Shown here one piece after another: positions 44,811-53,320 of a stretch of 64,000 nt of DNA; positions within the stretch are counted from its first letter, which is position 1; each line of letters starts with the position of its first letter. The notes beneath the pieces are model-generated. The model did not search any database, was not told the DNA's origin, and worked only from the letters and a program-made list of their open reading frames with translations. The position numbers were made by a program, and so were the translations under genes. The DNA comes from CAZSDU01 sp963662525. GTDB taxonomy: Bacteria > Bacteroidota > Bacteroidia > Bacteroidales > FEN-979. Where the stretch lies: NCBI GenBank assembly GCA_963662525.1, contig OY759717.1, positions 2,418,001 through 2,482,000 of the forward strand, given 5' to 3'.

Positions 44811-46019
44811 TTATACAGTTACCGGTTCCTGGGAAGTGAGCATACCGGGTTCAGCCAGTACCTCTATTTCGGTTCCGTTTTTCGTTTCTATTTCACTCGT
44901 CCTGCTGACACTTAAAATAATTCCCAAGGAAATACTGGTAAACCAGATGGAAGTACCTCCCATACTTACCAGAGGTAATGTTTGTCCGGTCACTGGGAAA
45001 AGGTTGACCGCGACCGCCATATTGATCATCGCCTGGAAAACCAGGCTGAACCCAATTCCAATGGATAACAGGGTACCGAAATTACCCTGGCATTTGTTGG
45101 CAATCCTGATGACCCTGAAAAACAGGATCAGATAAAGGAACATCACGAAGCTGCCGCCGATAATTCCATATTCTTCGATGATGATGGCAAATATGAAATC
45201 GGAATAGGGGTGAGGAAGAAAATTCCGCTGTGTGCTTTTGCCGGGCGACTTCCCGAAAACACCTCCGGAAACGATGGCAATCTTTGCCTGATCAACCTGA
45301 TAGGTGGCATCAGGATCAGCTTCCTCTTGATTGATAAAATGATCAATACGGCTTACCCAGGTACCTCCTCGTGGGAAAAGACCCGGGAATGCTTTCGTTA
45401 ATGCAAAGATCAGCAGGATACCGATCAGCCCTAACCCGATCAGTGAAAAGATGTATTTCAGGCTGATCCTGCCAATAAACATCAGTACCATACAGGTGAC
45501 AAACAGGATGGCTGCTGTGGAGAAGTTGGCCGGAAGAATGAGAAGGGTGACGGCGATGACAGGCAGAATGACCGGTAAAAACCCTTTCCGGAAATTCTGA
45601 ATCATCTCCTGCTTCTTACTTAAGATCCGGGCAAGGTACATGATAAGAATAAGCTTGGCAACATCGGAACTCTGAAAAGTGAGGTTGATAATGGGAACGG
45701 TAAGCCATCTGTTGGCCTCGTTTAAATTGGTTCCGGAGACCAGGGTCACGATAAGCAAAGGGAAGGTCAGCCAGAGACCTATCTGCGAAATTCTTGAATA
45801 ATAGGTGTATTTAATCAGGTGGGTGAGATACATCAAACCCAGACCGAAGGCAAGGATCAGGAAATGTTTTACCAGGTAATATTCCGTATTCCCATGTTGC
45901 TTTTTATAGGCCAGCGTACCGGTGGAACTGTAAACGGCAAGCAGGGAGAATATGGACAGCAGGATGACTACGATCCATATTACCTTATCTCCTTTTACAT
46001 TTTTAGTAAATTGTAGCAT
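44811..46019 (-). CDS. ftsW: Cell division protein FtsW, SEDS glycosyltransferase
   Basis: 402 residues, ten transmembrane helices. SEDS family peptidoglycan polymerase of the divisome. Seen: GNTEYYLVKHFLILAFGLG, LILIMYLARILSKKQ, and the conserved ATYQVDQAKIAIVSGGVFGKSPGKSTQRNFLPHPYSDFIFAIIIEEYGIIG loop (here in parts: GKSTQRNFLPHPYSDFIFA). C-terminal tail is cytoplasmic. Confidence 0.95.
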   Translation of the reverse strand: MLQFTKNVKGDKVIWIVVILLSIFSLLAVYSSTGTLAYKKQHGNTEYYLVKHFLILAFGLGLMYLTHLIKYTYYSRISQIGLWLTFPLLIVTLVSGTNLNEANRWLTVPIINLTFQSSDVAKLILIMYLARILSKKQEMIQNFRKGFLPVILPVIAVTLLILPANFSTAAILFVTCMVLMFIGRISLKYIFSLIGLGLIGILLIFALTKAFPGLFPRGGTWVSRIDHFINQEEADPDATYQVDQAKIAIVSGGVFGKSPGKSTQRNFLPHPYSDFIFAIIIEEYGIIGGSFVMFLYLILFFRVIRIANKCQGNFGTLLSIGIGFSLVFQAMINMAVAVNLFPVTGQTLPLVSMGGTSIWFTSISLGIILSVSRTSEIETKNGTEIEVLAEPGMLTSQEPVTV

Positions 46020-46029
46020 TGCCGGTGTA

Positions 46030-46578
46030 TTACAGGTTTTTTACAGCTGCGCGAAATAACCTTCCGCGTTCCTCGAAGTTTTCAAACTGATCAAAACTGG
46101 CGCAGGCTGGTGAAAGTATCGCAATGTCGCCTTTCTCACCCAGGGAATATGCCGTCTGAACTGCTTCTTCCATGGTATTCACCTGGATCATGGTGATGCC
46201 GGTATCGGCATAAGCGGCCTTTAACCGTCGGGTATCCTTGCCCAAACAAATGATTGCCTTGACTTTTGCCATCACCAGGCCTTTTATGCTTTCCCAGTCG
46301 TTACCTCCATCAACCCCTCCGGCAATCCAGATCACCGGATTTGTCATGCTTTCCAGGCCAAACCAGGTGGAATTCAGATTGGAAGAACGGGAATCGTTGA
46401 TGAACTGGATCCCATGAATATTGGCTACCGGTTCAAGACGATGCTCAGCTTGCTGAAAATCGCTGAAGCTCTCTTTGATAAACTCTTTGCGGATTTCACG
46501 GATTCGTGGAGCAACAGTGGCGGCAAGCGAGTCGTAAATCGTTGCATGGCCTTGTAATGCTAAACCTTCTAATGTCAT
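46030..46578 (-). pseudogene. murD: murD remnant: C-terminal domain only
   Basis: 182 codons that match the C-terminal part of MurD (UDP-MurNAc-L-Ala--D-Glu ligase, normally about 440-450 residues): EHRLEPV, INDSRSSNLNSTWFGL, IAGGVDGGNDW, ILSPACASFDQFENFEERG. The N-terminal UDP-binding domain and the central ATPase with the GTNGKT P-loop are absent, and there is no room for them: mraY ends only 8 bp upstream. The expected adenine-site motif GKHNxxN is changed to GHATIYD, suggesting decay rather than a clean sequencing gap. The ATG corresponds to an internal methionine. A split-domain role is conceivable but not supported. Confidence 0.85.
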
Positions 46579-46586
46579 GGGCCTTG

Positions 46587-47846
46587 TTATCTAAGTTTTA
46601 ATGTTACAATCGTCAAAACAGCCAGCATAATGCCGACGATAAAAAACCGGAGTACGATTTTCGATTCATGATATCCTGACTTCTGAAAATGATGATGAAG
46701 CGGAGACATTTTAAATATTCTCCGCCCTTCTCCATATTTGCGCTTTGTATACTTGAACCAGCTTACCTGCAGGACTACCGAGAGATTCTCTGCCAGGAAT
46801 ATGCCACAGAAAATAGGAATCAGGATTTCCTTGCGTATCATGATGGCAAAAACAGCAATGATTCCCCCAAGCGCCAGACTTCCCGTATCTCCCATAAAAA
46901 CCTGGGCAGGATATGAATTGTACCACAGGAAGCCGATACAGGCGCCGATAAAGGCCGATATATAGATGGCCAGCTCTCCTGTATTCGGGATATACATAAT
47001 GTTCAGATAATTGGCAAAAACTATATTACCTGAAACATAGGCCAGTATTCCCAGGGTAAGACCGATGATGGCCGAGGTACCCGTCGCAAGCCCATCCAGC
47101 CCGTCGGTGAGATTGGCACCATTGGAAACGGAAATGATAATGAAAATCACAATGGGGATAAATATCAGCCATGTCCATTTTTTTGCCCCTTCGCCCATCC
47201 AGGAAATAAGCCAGCTATAATCAAATTCGTTGTTTTTAACAAAAGGAATGGTGGTCTTGGTAGACTTCTCTGCTGTTTTTGAAAATATTTTTGTCTTATC
47301 AACAGCTCCCTGTGTTTCAACGTTGAATATATCGGCAGAGGGAATGTAAGCCTGTTGTCTGACCCTTTCACGGATGACAATATCATTACTGAAATACATG
47401 GTCAGTCCGATTAAAAGTCCCAGACCGATTTGTCCCATGACCTTCAGCTTACCGGGTAATCCTTTTTTATCCTTCTTGAAAACCTTGATATAATCATCCA
47501 GGAATCCGATCAAACCAAGCCAGATAGTGGCAACCAGCACCATCATGATATAGATATTGTGGAGGTTGGCGAATAATAAAGAAGGAACCAGTATCGCGGC
47601 CAGGATGATCAGGCCACCCATAGTAGGCGTTCCTTGTTTTTGAGTCTGTCCTTCCAGGCCAAGGTCCCGCACCGTTTCTCCCACCTGTTTCCGTTTCAGG
47701 AAATTGATCAGCCTTTTTCCAATGATCATGGAGATAAACAAGGACGTGATCAATGCTGCCGCTGCACGGAATGAAATGTATTGAAACAGCCTTGCTCCGG
47801 GAAAATCGAAGGCTTTATGCAGATAGTCGAATAAATAATATAGCAT
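46587..47846 (-). CDS. mraY: Phospho-N-acetylmuramoyl-pentapeptide-transferase
   Basis: 419 residues, about ten transmembrane helices. Transfers phospho-MurNAc-pentapeptide to undecaprenyl phosphate, giving lipid I. Seen: TPTMGGLIILAAIL, LGLIGFLDDYIKV (Asp pair), NLTDGLDGLATG, GDTGSLALGG and SPLHHHFQKSGYHESKIVLRFF. Complete at both ends; the truncated murD follows. Confidence 0.96.
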   Translation of the reverse strand: MLYYLFDYLHKAFDFPGARLFQYISFRAAAALITSLFISMIIGKRLINFLKRKQVGETVRDLGLEGQTQKQGTPTMGGLIILAAILVPSLLFANLHNIYIMMVLVATIWLGLIGFLDDYIKVFKKDKKGLPGKLKVMGQIGLGLLIGLTMYFSNDIVIRERVRQQAYIPSADIFNVETQGAVDKTKIFSKTAEKSTKTTIPFVKNNEFDYSWLISWMGEGAKKWTWLIFIPIVIFIIISVSNGANLTDGLDGLATGTSAIIGLTLGILAYVSGNIVFANYLNIMYIPNTGELAIYISAFIGACIGFLWYNSYPAQVFMGDTGSLALGGIIAVFAIMIRKEILIPIFCGIFLAENLSVVLQVSWFKYTKRKYGEGRRIFKMSPLHHHFQKSGYHESKIVLRFFIVGIMLAVLTIVTLKLR

Positions 47847-47849
47847 AGC

Positions 47850-49304
47850 TTATCGGGATAATATCTGGTTCAACACTTCCTTATCATCAAAATGATGCTT
47901 TACACCTTTGATTTCCTGGTAAGTTTCATGTCCCTTACCGGCTACCAGGATAATGTCCCCACCTTGGGCCAGTGCACAGGCAGTTTTAATGGCTTCCAGC
48001 CGGTTTTCGATGATCAGGACTTTTTTTACCTGTTGCAATTCCACCCCTTTTTCCATATCGCCGAGAATGGATTCCGGTTCTTCAAATCTTGGGTTATCGG
48101 AAGTCAGGATAACCTTATCACTGAGTTCACAGGCAATCCTGGCCATCACCGGTCGTTTGCCAACATCCCTGTTGCCCCCTGCCCCGACGACTGTAATCAA
48201 TTGCTCATGGTGATCACGTATGGCATTAATGGTTTCCAGTACATTCTGAAGGGCATCGGGAGTATGGGCATAATCCACGATGGCCGTAATCCCATCCTTT
48301 GACCTTAACTGATTGAATCTGCCGTTTACCGGCTCTATGCGACTGAGTATCGTCAGAATATCGGTTTTATCTTGTCCCAGTAAAAGGGCTGTGGCGTAAA
48401 CCACCAGCAGGTTATATGCATTAAAATGCCCGATCAGCCTGAACCAGACTTCCTGCCCGTCGATATTTAACTGTAATCCGTGAAATTGATTTTCCATGAT
48501 GCGACAACGAAAATCAGCCATGGCACGGAGACTATAGGAATATTTCATGGCTGCTGAATTCTGCACCATCGTACTCCCGTTTTTATCATCTTTATTGAAC
48601 AGGGCAAAGGCGGTAGGAGGTAAAGCATCAAAGAACCCTTTCTTGACCTTCAGGTAGGCCCCGAAAGTTTTATGATAATCGAGATGATCGTGGGTGATAT
48701 TGGTAAAGATGCCACCGGCAAAAGTCAACCCGGCAATACGATGCTGATCAATGGCATGGGAACTGACTTCCATGAAACAATAGGCACAGCCTTCATCGGC
48801 CATTTGTTTTAAAAGGGCATTGATCTGGACCGGATCAGGGGTGGTATGGGTAGAAGGGAAAAAGGTTTCGTTAATTTTATTCTGTATGGTCGATAACAAC
48901 CCGGCCCCGAAACCCAGTTCCCGGAAAAGCTGATGAAGCAGGGTAACTGTGGTCGTTTTTCCATTGGTACCGGTAACACCGATCAGCTTTAAACGGCCTG
49001 ATGGATTACCGAAAAAGTTGGACGACATCCGGCCCAGGGAAAAATTACTGTCTTTGACAAGGATATAGGTAATATCACTGACAAGATGCTCCGGGATGCG
49101 CTCACATACAATGGCCACCGCTCCTCGTGCTATGGCTTTCCCGATATATTCATGACCATCGGATTGAGTACCGCGAAGAGCAAAAAACAGGCTTCCCGGC
49201 TCCACCCTGCGCGAATCAAAATGAAGAGCAGCAATTTCAGTTTCTGTATTACCGGTAAGGCTAATACAATCCACGTGATGCAATATTCCGGCAAGATTCA
49301 TCAT
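47850..49304 (-). CDS. murE: UDP-N-acetylmuramoyl-L-alanyl-D-glutamate--2,6-diaminopimelate ligase
   Basis: 484 residues. P-loop GVTGTNGKTTTVTLLHQL near residue 110, EVSSHAIDQHRIAG, and the amino-acid-selecting motif TSDNPRFEEPE; DNPR is the signature of meso-diaminopimelate-adding MurE (lysine enzymes differ). Starts 4 bp inside the ftsI end (ATGA overlap). Confidence 0.96.
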   Translation of the reverse strand: MMNLAGILHHVDCISLTGNTETEIAALHFDSRRVEPGSLFFALRGTQSDGHEYIGKAIARGAVAIVCERIPEHLVSDITYILVKDSNFSLGRMSSNFFGNPSGRLKLIGVTGTNGKTTTVTLLHQLFRELGFGAGLLSTIQNKINETFFPSTHTTPDPVQINALLKQMADEGCAYCFMEVSSHAIDQHRIAGLTFAGGIFTNITHDHLDYHKTFGAYLKVKKGFFDALPPTAFALFNKDDKNGSTMVQNSAAMKYSYSLRAMADFRCRIMENQFHGLQLNIDGQEVWFRLIGHFNAYNLLVVYATALLLGQDKTDILTILSRIEPVNGRFNQLRSKDGITAIVDYAHTPDALQNVLETINAIRDHHEQLITVVGAGGNRDVGKRPVMARIACELSDKVILTSDNPRFEEPESILGDMEKGVELQQVKKVLIIENRLEAIKTACALAQGGDIILVAGKGHETYQEIKGVKHHFDDKEVLNQILSR

Positions 49305-51343
49305 GCCTGTGCTTTTGGTTTTTCCTGTTTTTTAACCTGTAAATCAATCACTACCGGAGTCCCTCTGGTCACCCAGGTACCGGCTGGTATAGATTGCCTT
49401 ACCACCATGCCTTTTCCGTTGACCAGTACATTCAAACCCTGCTGTTCCAGCAGGAAAATGGCATCTTTCAAGCCCATTCCCGCGACATCCGGCATGCTTC
49501 CCCTGGCCTGCGTTTTTGGCAATGGCATATGCATGTAGGGAATCGGTGAATTAGCGGTATCTTTTGGAAGAGGGATGATGATATCGGGCCGGCTGGCATA
49601 TAGCTTATCTGAGATTTCGCGGAAGACCGGCGCTGCAACTGCACCTCCGTAATATTTTCCCCGCTTTGGATTGACGATCATCACAATGCAGGAATATTTC
49701 GGATTATCGGCAGGAAAATATCCTACGAATGTTCCTTTATATTTAACCTGTTTGGTGCCTTGGCGATATCCCTGGTTCCCGGCAGCGATCTGTGCCGTTC
49801 CGGTTTTCCCTGCAATTTTATAGTAATCAGATTTTATGCTGAATCCAGTGCCTTCCGTGATCACTCCTTCAAGCATTATCCTCGCTTTCTTTATCGTGGA
49901 GGGAGAAACAATCTGGGGATTGATCACAACCGGGTAAAATCGCTCAACAACCTGCCCGTTTCGACGGATTTCGCTGACCAATAAGGGCTTGACCATTTTC
50001 CCGTTATTGGCTACCGCGTTGTATAGTGTCAGAAGGTGGATAGGGGCCAGGGAAATTTCATAACCGATCGACATCCAGGGAAGCGAAAGGGCCGACCAGT
50101 ATTTGCTTTTCGTATTCTTGATATAGGGCCTTCCTTCTCCTGCAATCTGCAGATTCAACGGACGGTTGATCCCGATACGGTACAAACCATCGATATATTT
50201 TTGAGGAGAACCGGCATAGGCAGCATAGATCATCTTGGAAGTGCCTACGTTGGATGACTTTTCAAAGACCTGCTGAGCCGTGATAACTCCCAACCCGTGA
50301 TGAGAATCTTCCATCTTCCTGCCTGAAAACATGGTCATTCCCCCGGAGCAATTGATCGGGGTATTGAGATCGATCTTGCCATCGTCAAGTGCTACCAGAA
50401 ATGAAGCCAGCTTGAACGTGGAACCCGTTTCCTGGCTTTCACCGATGGCATAATTGAAAATTTCATCATAGGTTCCTCCCGGTGTACGGCCCAGGTTTAC
50501 AATGGCTTTCACATAACCGGTCGCAACTTCCATCAGGATCACACAACCATGATCAGCGCTATCGGCAATAAGTTCTTTACGCAACGACTGCTCGGCATAG
50601 TCCTGAAGATTGATATCGATGGTGGTGATGATATCATCCCCGTTCTGGGGTTCCACCTGGTTGTCGGGATCTACTGGCATCCAGGCACTGCCACCAACGC
50701 GGCGCATCAGTCGCTGTCCGCTGGTTCCCTGAAGGTTTTTGGTAAATGAACCTTCCAGTCCGACATATACGCGGTTGGAAGGATCCTCACTTTCATATCC
50801 GAGGGTCCTTTTTGCGAGTGATTTAAAAGGAAGTGCGCGCTCATACTGAGGAATAACTATCAATCCTCCTTTGTATTTGCCTCGTTTGAAAATGGGAAAC
50901 TTCCTCATCTTTTTCAATTCCGGGTAAGTCACATCACGCTGAATCAGAAGGAAGCGGTCTTTATTCCGCCTTCCTTCCCAAAGCATGTCTTTGTATTCAG
51001 ATACTGTTTTATCCTGAAAAAGAAGTGACAGGGAAACCGACAGAGAATCGACATTTCGTTTAAATACTTCGTCCGTGATGGAATCAGTAACCACATCCAT
51101 ACGGATATCAAAAATGGGATAGGAAACAGCAAGTAAAGTTCCGTCATCAGAACAGATGTTGCCGCGGATGGCATCAATGCCGAATACACGCATCTCCTGC
51201 TTTTTAGCCATTTCGTTCAGGACTGACTTTTCAAAGGATTGAATATAAACAGCCCGTCCCAGGATGAAAAGGCCAAACAGGAAAACGCCCAGGTAAACCA
51301 GGTAAACGCGAAGCAATATATCCTTTTTAATGCTTTTTACCAT
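49301..51343 (-). CDS. ftsI: Penicillin-binding protein FtsI (PBP3-like) with PASTA domain
   Basis: 680 residues: N-terminal membrane anchor (about 10-30), dimerisation domain, transpeptidase with SxxK in GSTFKLASFL, SxN in SSNVGTSKM and KTG in AGKTGTAQ, then one PASTA domain (MPDVAGMGLKDAIFLLEQQG) at the C-terminus. Cross-links septal peptidoglycan. Bacteroidota dcw order. Confidence 0.95.
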   Translation of the reverse strand: MVKSIKKDILLRVYLVYLGVFLFGLFILGRAVYIQSFEKSVLNEMAKKQEMRVFGIDAIRGNICSDDGTLLAVSYPIFDIRMDVVTDSITDEVFKRNVDSLSVSLSLLFQDKTVSEYKDMLWEGRRNKDRFLLIQRDVTYPELKKMRKFPIFKRGKYKGGLIVIPQYERALPFKSLAKRTLGYESEDPSNRVYVGLEGSFTKNLQGTSGQRLMRRVGGSAWMPVDPDNQVEPQNGDDIITTIDINLQDYAEQSLRKELIADSADHGCVILMEVATGYVKAIVNLGRTPGGTYDEIFNYAIGESQETGSTFKLASFLVALDDGKIDLNTPINCSGGMTMFSGRKMEDSHHGLGVITAQQVFEKSSNVGTSKMIYAAYAGSPQKYIDGLYRIGINRPLNLQIAGEGRPYIKNTKSKYWSALSLPWMSIGYEISLAPIHLLTLYNAVANNGKMVKPLLVSEIRRNGQVVERFYPVVINPQIVSPSTIKKARIMLEGVITEGTGFSIKSDYYKIAGKTGTAQIAAGNQGYRQGTKQVKYKGTFVGYFPADNPKYSCIVMIVNPKRGKYYGGAVAAPVFREISDKLYASRPDIIIPLPKDTANSPIPYMHMPLPKTQARGSMPDVAGMGLKDAIFLLEQQGLNVLVNGKGMVVRQSIPAGTWVTRGTPVVIDLQVKKQEKPKAQA

Positions 51344-51346
51344 CGG

Positions 51347-51760
51347 CTACTGTTCTTTTTCTGAATTAACCCTGCCATACAGGATTTTATAAGGTGGAAA
51401 AGTTGATTCTTTCAAACCAATCGCTTCAGCCTGCTTGATAATCTCCGATTGTCTCGACCTGAACATCAGCTCCGAACGGGTATTGATATACTGGTACCTC
51501 AGCTCCTTCAATTCATTTTTCGTTCTCTCGATATCTTTATAGGTCTTTTCCGTGTAATAAGTATTTCCAATATAGAGCATGGCCAGGATCGTTACATATA
51601 AAAGGAAAGGCAGATTTCCGACCACCCATTCTTTCGAGAGGTAGTCGCCGCCAAGAAATTCCTGAACCCGGCGGGCATTTTTCCTGGTCTTCTTCACAGG
51701 CTTCAATACCTCTCCGCTCGGTTCCGTTTTTTGTTGTTCCTGGTTCTCTTCCATCCGCAA
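51347..51760 (-). CDS. FtsL-like division protein
   Basis: 137 residues: basic, proline-containing cytoplasmic tail, one transmembrane helix (about residues 49-66, NLPFLLYVTILAMLYIGN) and a periplasmic coiled coil (IERTKNELKELRYQYINTRSEL). Position between rsmH and ftsI and this layout identify it as the Bacteroidota FtsL, although sequence conservation is low. Confidence 0.85.
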   Translation of the reverse strand: MRMEENQEQQKTEPSGEVLKPVKKTRKNARRVQEFLGGDYLSKEWVVGNLPFLLYVTILAMLYIGNTYYTEKTYKDIERTKNELKELRYQYINTRSELMFRSRQSEIIKQAEAIGLKESTFPPYKILYGRVNSEKEQ

Positions 51761-52654
51761 TTATATCTTCTCGGCTACACGCAAGCGTGCGCTGCGTGAA
51801 CGGTTATTTTCGCTGATTTCATCTGCTGAAGCGATGACCGGCTTCCGGCTGATGACCTTGAACGGGGTCAATGCATTCCCGTAAAAATCTTTTTGAATCT
51901 CTCCTTCAAAATTCCCTGACCTGAAAAAGTTCTTCACCAGTTTATCTTCCAGGGAGTGATAAGAGATCACCACTACCCGTCCGCCAGGTTTCAGGGCATT
52001 CACGGTTTGCTTGAGAAACTCTTGCAAAACTTCCATCTCCTGGTTAACTTCAATGCGCAATGCCTGGAATAGCTGGGCAAAAAACTTGTTTTCTTTTCCT
52101 CGCTGGGCGCAGCTACCGGTTACTTCTTTCAAATTACCGGTTGTGTCGATCGCTTTGTTTTTTCTGCTTGTGACAATCACGGAAGCTACCTGTCTGGCAT
52201 TCAGTATTTCTCCGTAGGTTCGAAAAAGCTGCCTCAGCTTTTCTTCCGGATAATAGTTAATGATCTCCCGGGCAGTCAGTTTCTTTTTACGGTCCATGCG
52301 CATATCCAGAACACCCTCAAACCGGGTCGAAAAACCGCGTTCTCCCTGATCTATCTGATAAGAAGAAATACCCAGGTCGGCCAGAATGCCGTCAACCGGG
52401 TAAAGCTTGTAAAGTTTCAGGAAATTTCTCAGAAATCGGAAGTTGCTGTGAATCAAGATCAGCCGGGGATCATCAAGCTTGTTTTCCAGGGCTGCATCAT
52501 CCTGGTCAAAAGCCACAAGTTTTCCATCTGTTAATGCTGCAAGAATCGCTTTTGCATGTCCTCCTCCCCCGTAAGTAGCATCGACGTAGATGCCGTCGGG
52601 CCGGATAGCCATAGCTTGTACGCTTTCACTAAGCAGGACACTCCTATGGTACAT
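51761..52654 (-). CDS. rsmH: 16S rRNA (cytosine(1402)-N4)-methyltransferase
   Basis: 297 residues, formerly MraW. Seen: YHRSVLLSESVQ at the N-terminus, DATYGGGGHAKAIL (SAM site), DGILADLGISSYQID and VVISYHSLEDKLVKNFFR. Methylates C1402 of 16S rRNA. Overlaps mraZ by 11 bp and ends one base before ftsL. Confidence 0.95.
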   Translation of the reverse strand: MYHRSVLLSESVQAMAIRPDGIYVDATYGGGGHAKAILAALTDGKLVAFDQDDAALENKLDDPRLILIHSNFRFLRNFLKLYKLYPVDGILADLGISSYQIDQGERGFSTRFEGVLDMRMDRKKKLTAREIINYYPEEKLRQLFRTYGEILNARQVASVIVTSRKNKAIDTTGNLKEVTGSCAQRGKENKFFAQLFQALRIEVNQEMEVLQEFLKQTVNALKPGGRVVVISYHSLEDKLVKNFFRSGNFEGEIQKDFYGNALTPFKVISRKPVIASADEISENNRSRSARLRVAEKI

Positions 52655-53126
52655 CTTCGGTTTTATCGCTGGTTTCCTGTTTTCCCATTACTTGTTCGGC
52701 CAGCAAAGCGAAGTCTTCAGGTTCCTTCGACAATAACTGCTGATACGTCGACTTATTCCAGACCTCAATCCGGTCGGCATAAGCAAATAAAATGATCTCT
52801 TTCTCAATCCCTGCATGCTCGAGCAGACTTTTGGGGAAGAGTAAACGGTTCTGACTGTCAAGCGCCAATTCAGTTGCGCCATTGTAAAAAAACCTTACGA
52901 AACGGCGATTATCCCTTACGAAAAGATTAAGCTTGTTAATCCTTTCCGTGGTCTCCTTCCAGATATTGTTGGGATAGAGGACCAGGCATCCTTCGAAGCC
53001 CCGGTTGATGACGAACTTGTCCTGGGCTTCCGGGGAAATCTGCTTTTTAAGCCCGGATGGAAGGATAATACGGCTTTTATCGTCAAGCTTGCATTCAAAT
53101 TCACCGATGAGATTCGTCTTCGACAT
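52644..53126 (-). CDS. mraZ: Transcriptional regulator MraZ
   Basis: 160 residues, two tandem SpoVT-AbrB-like swapped-hairpin domains: GEFECKLDDKSRIILPSGLKKQ and FYNGATELALDSQNRLLFPKSLLEHAGI. MraZ binds direct repeats upstream of its own operon and represses the dcw cluster. Three such repeats are visible in front of the gene at 53161-53186. Confidence 0.95.
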   Translation of the reverse strand: MSKTNLIGEFECKLDDKSRIILPSGLKKQISPEAQDKFVINRGFEGCLVLYPNNIWKETTERINKLNLFVRDNRRFVRFFYNGATELALDSQNRLLFPKSLLEHAGIEKEIILFAYADRIEVWNKSTYQQLLSKEPEDFALLAEQVMGKQETSDKTEDVP

Positions 53127-53160
53127 CTTTCTTTTTCAGACGGTAAATATAAATAAAAAT

Positions 53161-53186
53161 CTCCACTTTCCTCCACATGACTCCAC
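53161..53186 (-). promoter_or_regulatory. MraZ-binding operator: three GTGGAG repeats
   Basis: On the minus strand GTGGAG occurs three times at exactly 10-nt spacing (positions 53181-53186, 53171-53176 and 53161-53166, in the order of transcription), 35 nt upstream of the mraZ ATG. MraZ operators in other bacteria are direct TGGGN/TGGAN repeats spaced by 5 nt, i.e. 10-nt period, so this is a good match. Confidence 0.8.
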
Positions 53187-53320
53187 TTGTTAATAACTTT
53201 TTTTACAAGGAATATTGTATTTCCAAAAAAGGAACAAGAATTGAACAGTAAAAAAGCAGGAGATTAACCTTCTTCCTGATTACTGGAAAGGCATGCTGTA
53301 AGCGGGTTTAAGTCGGAAAT

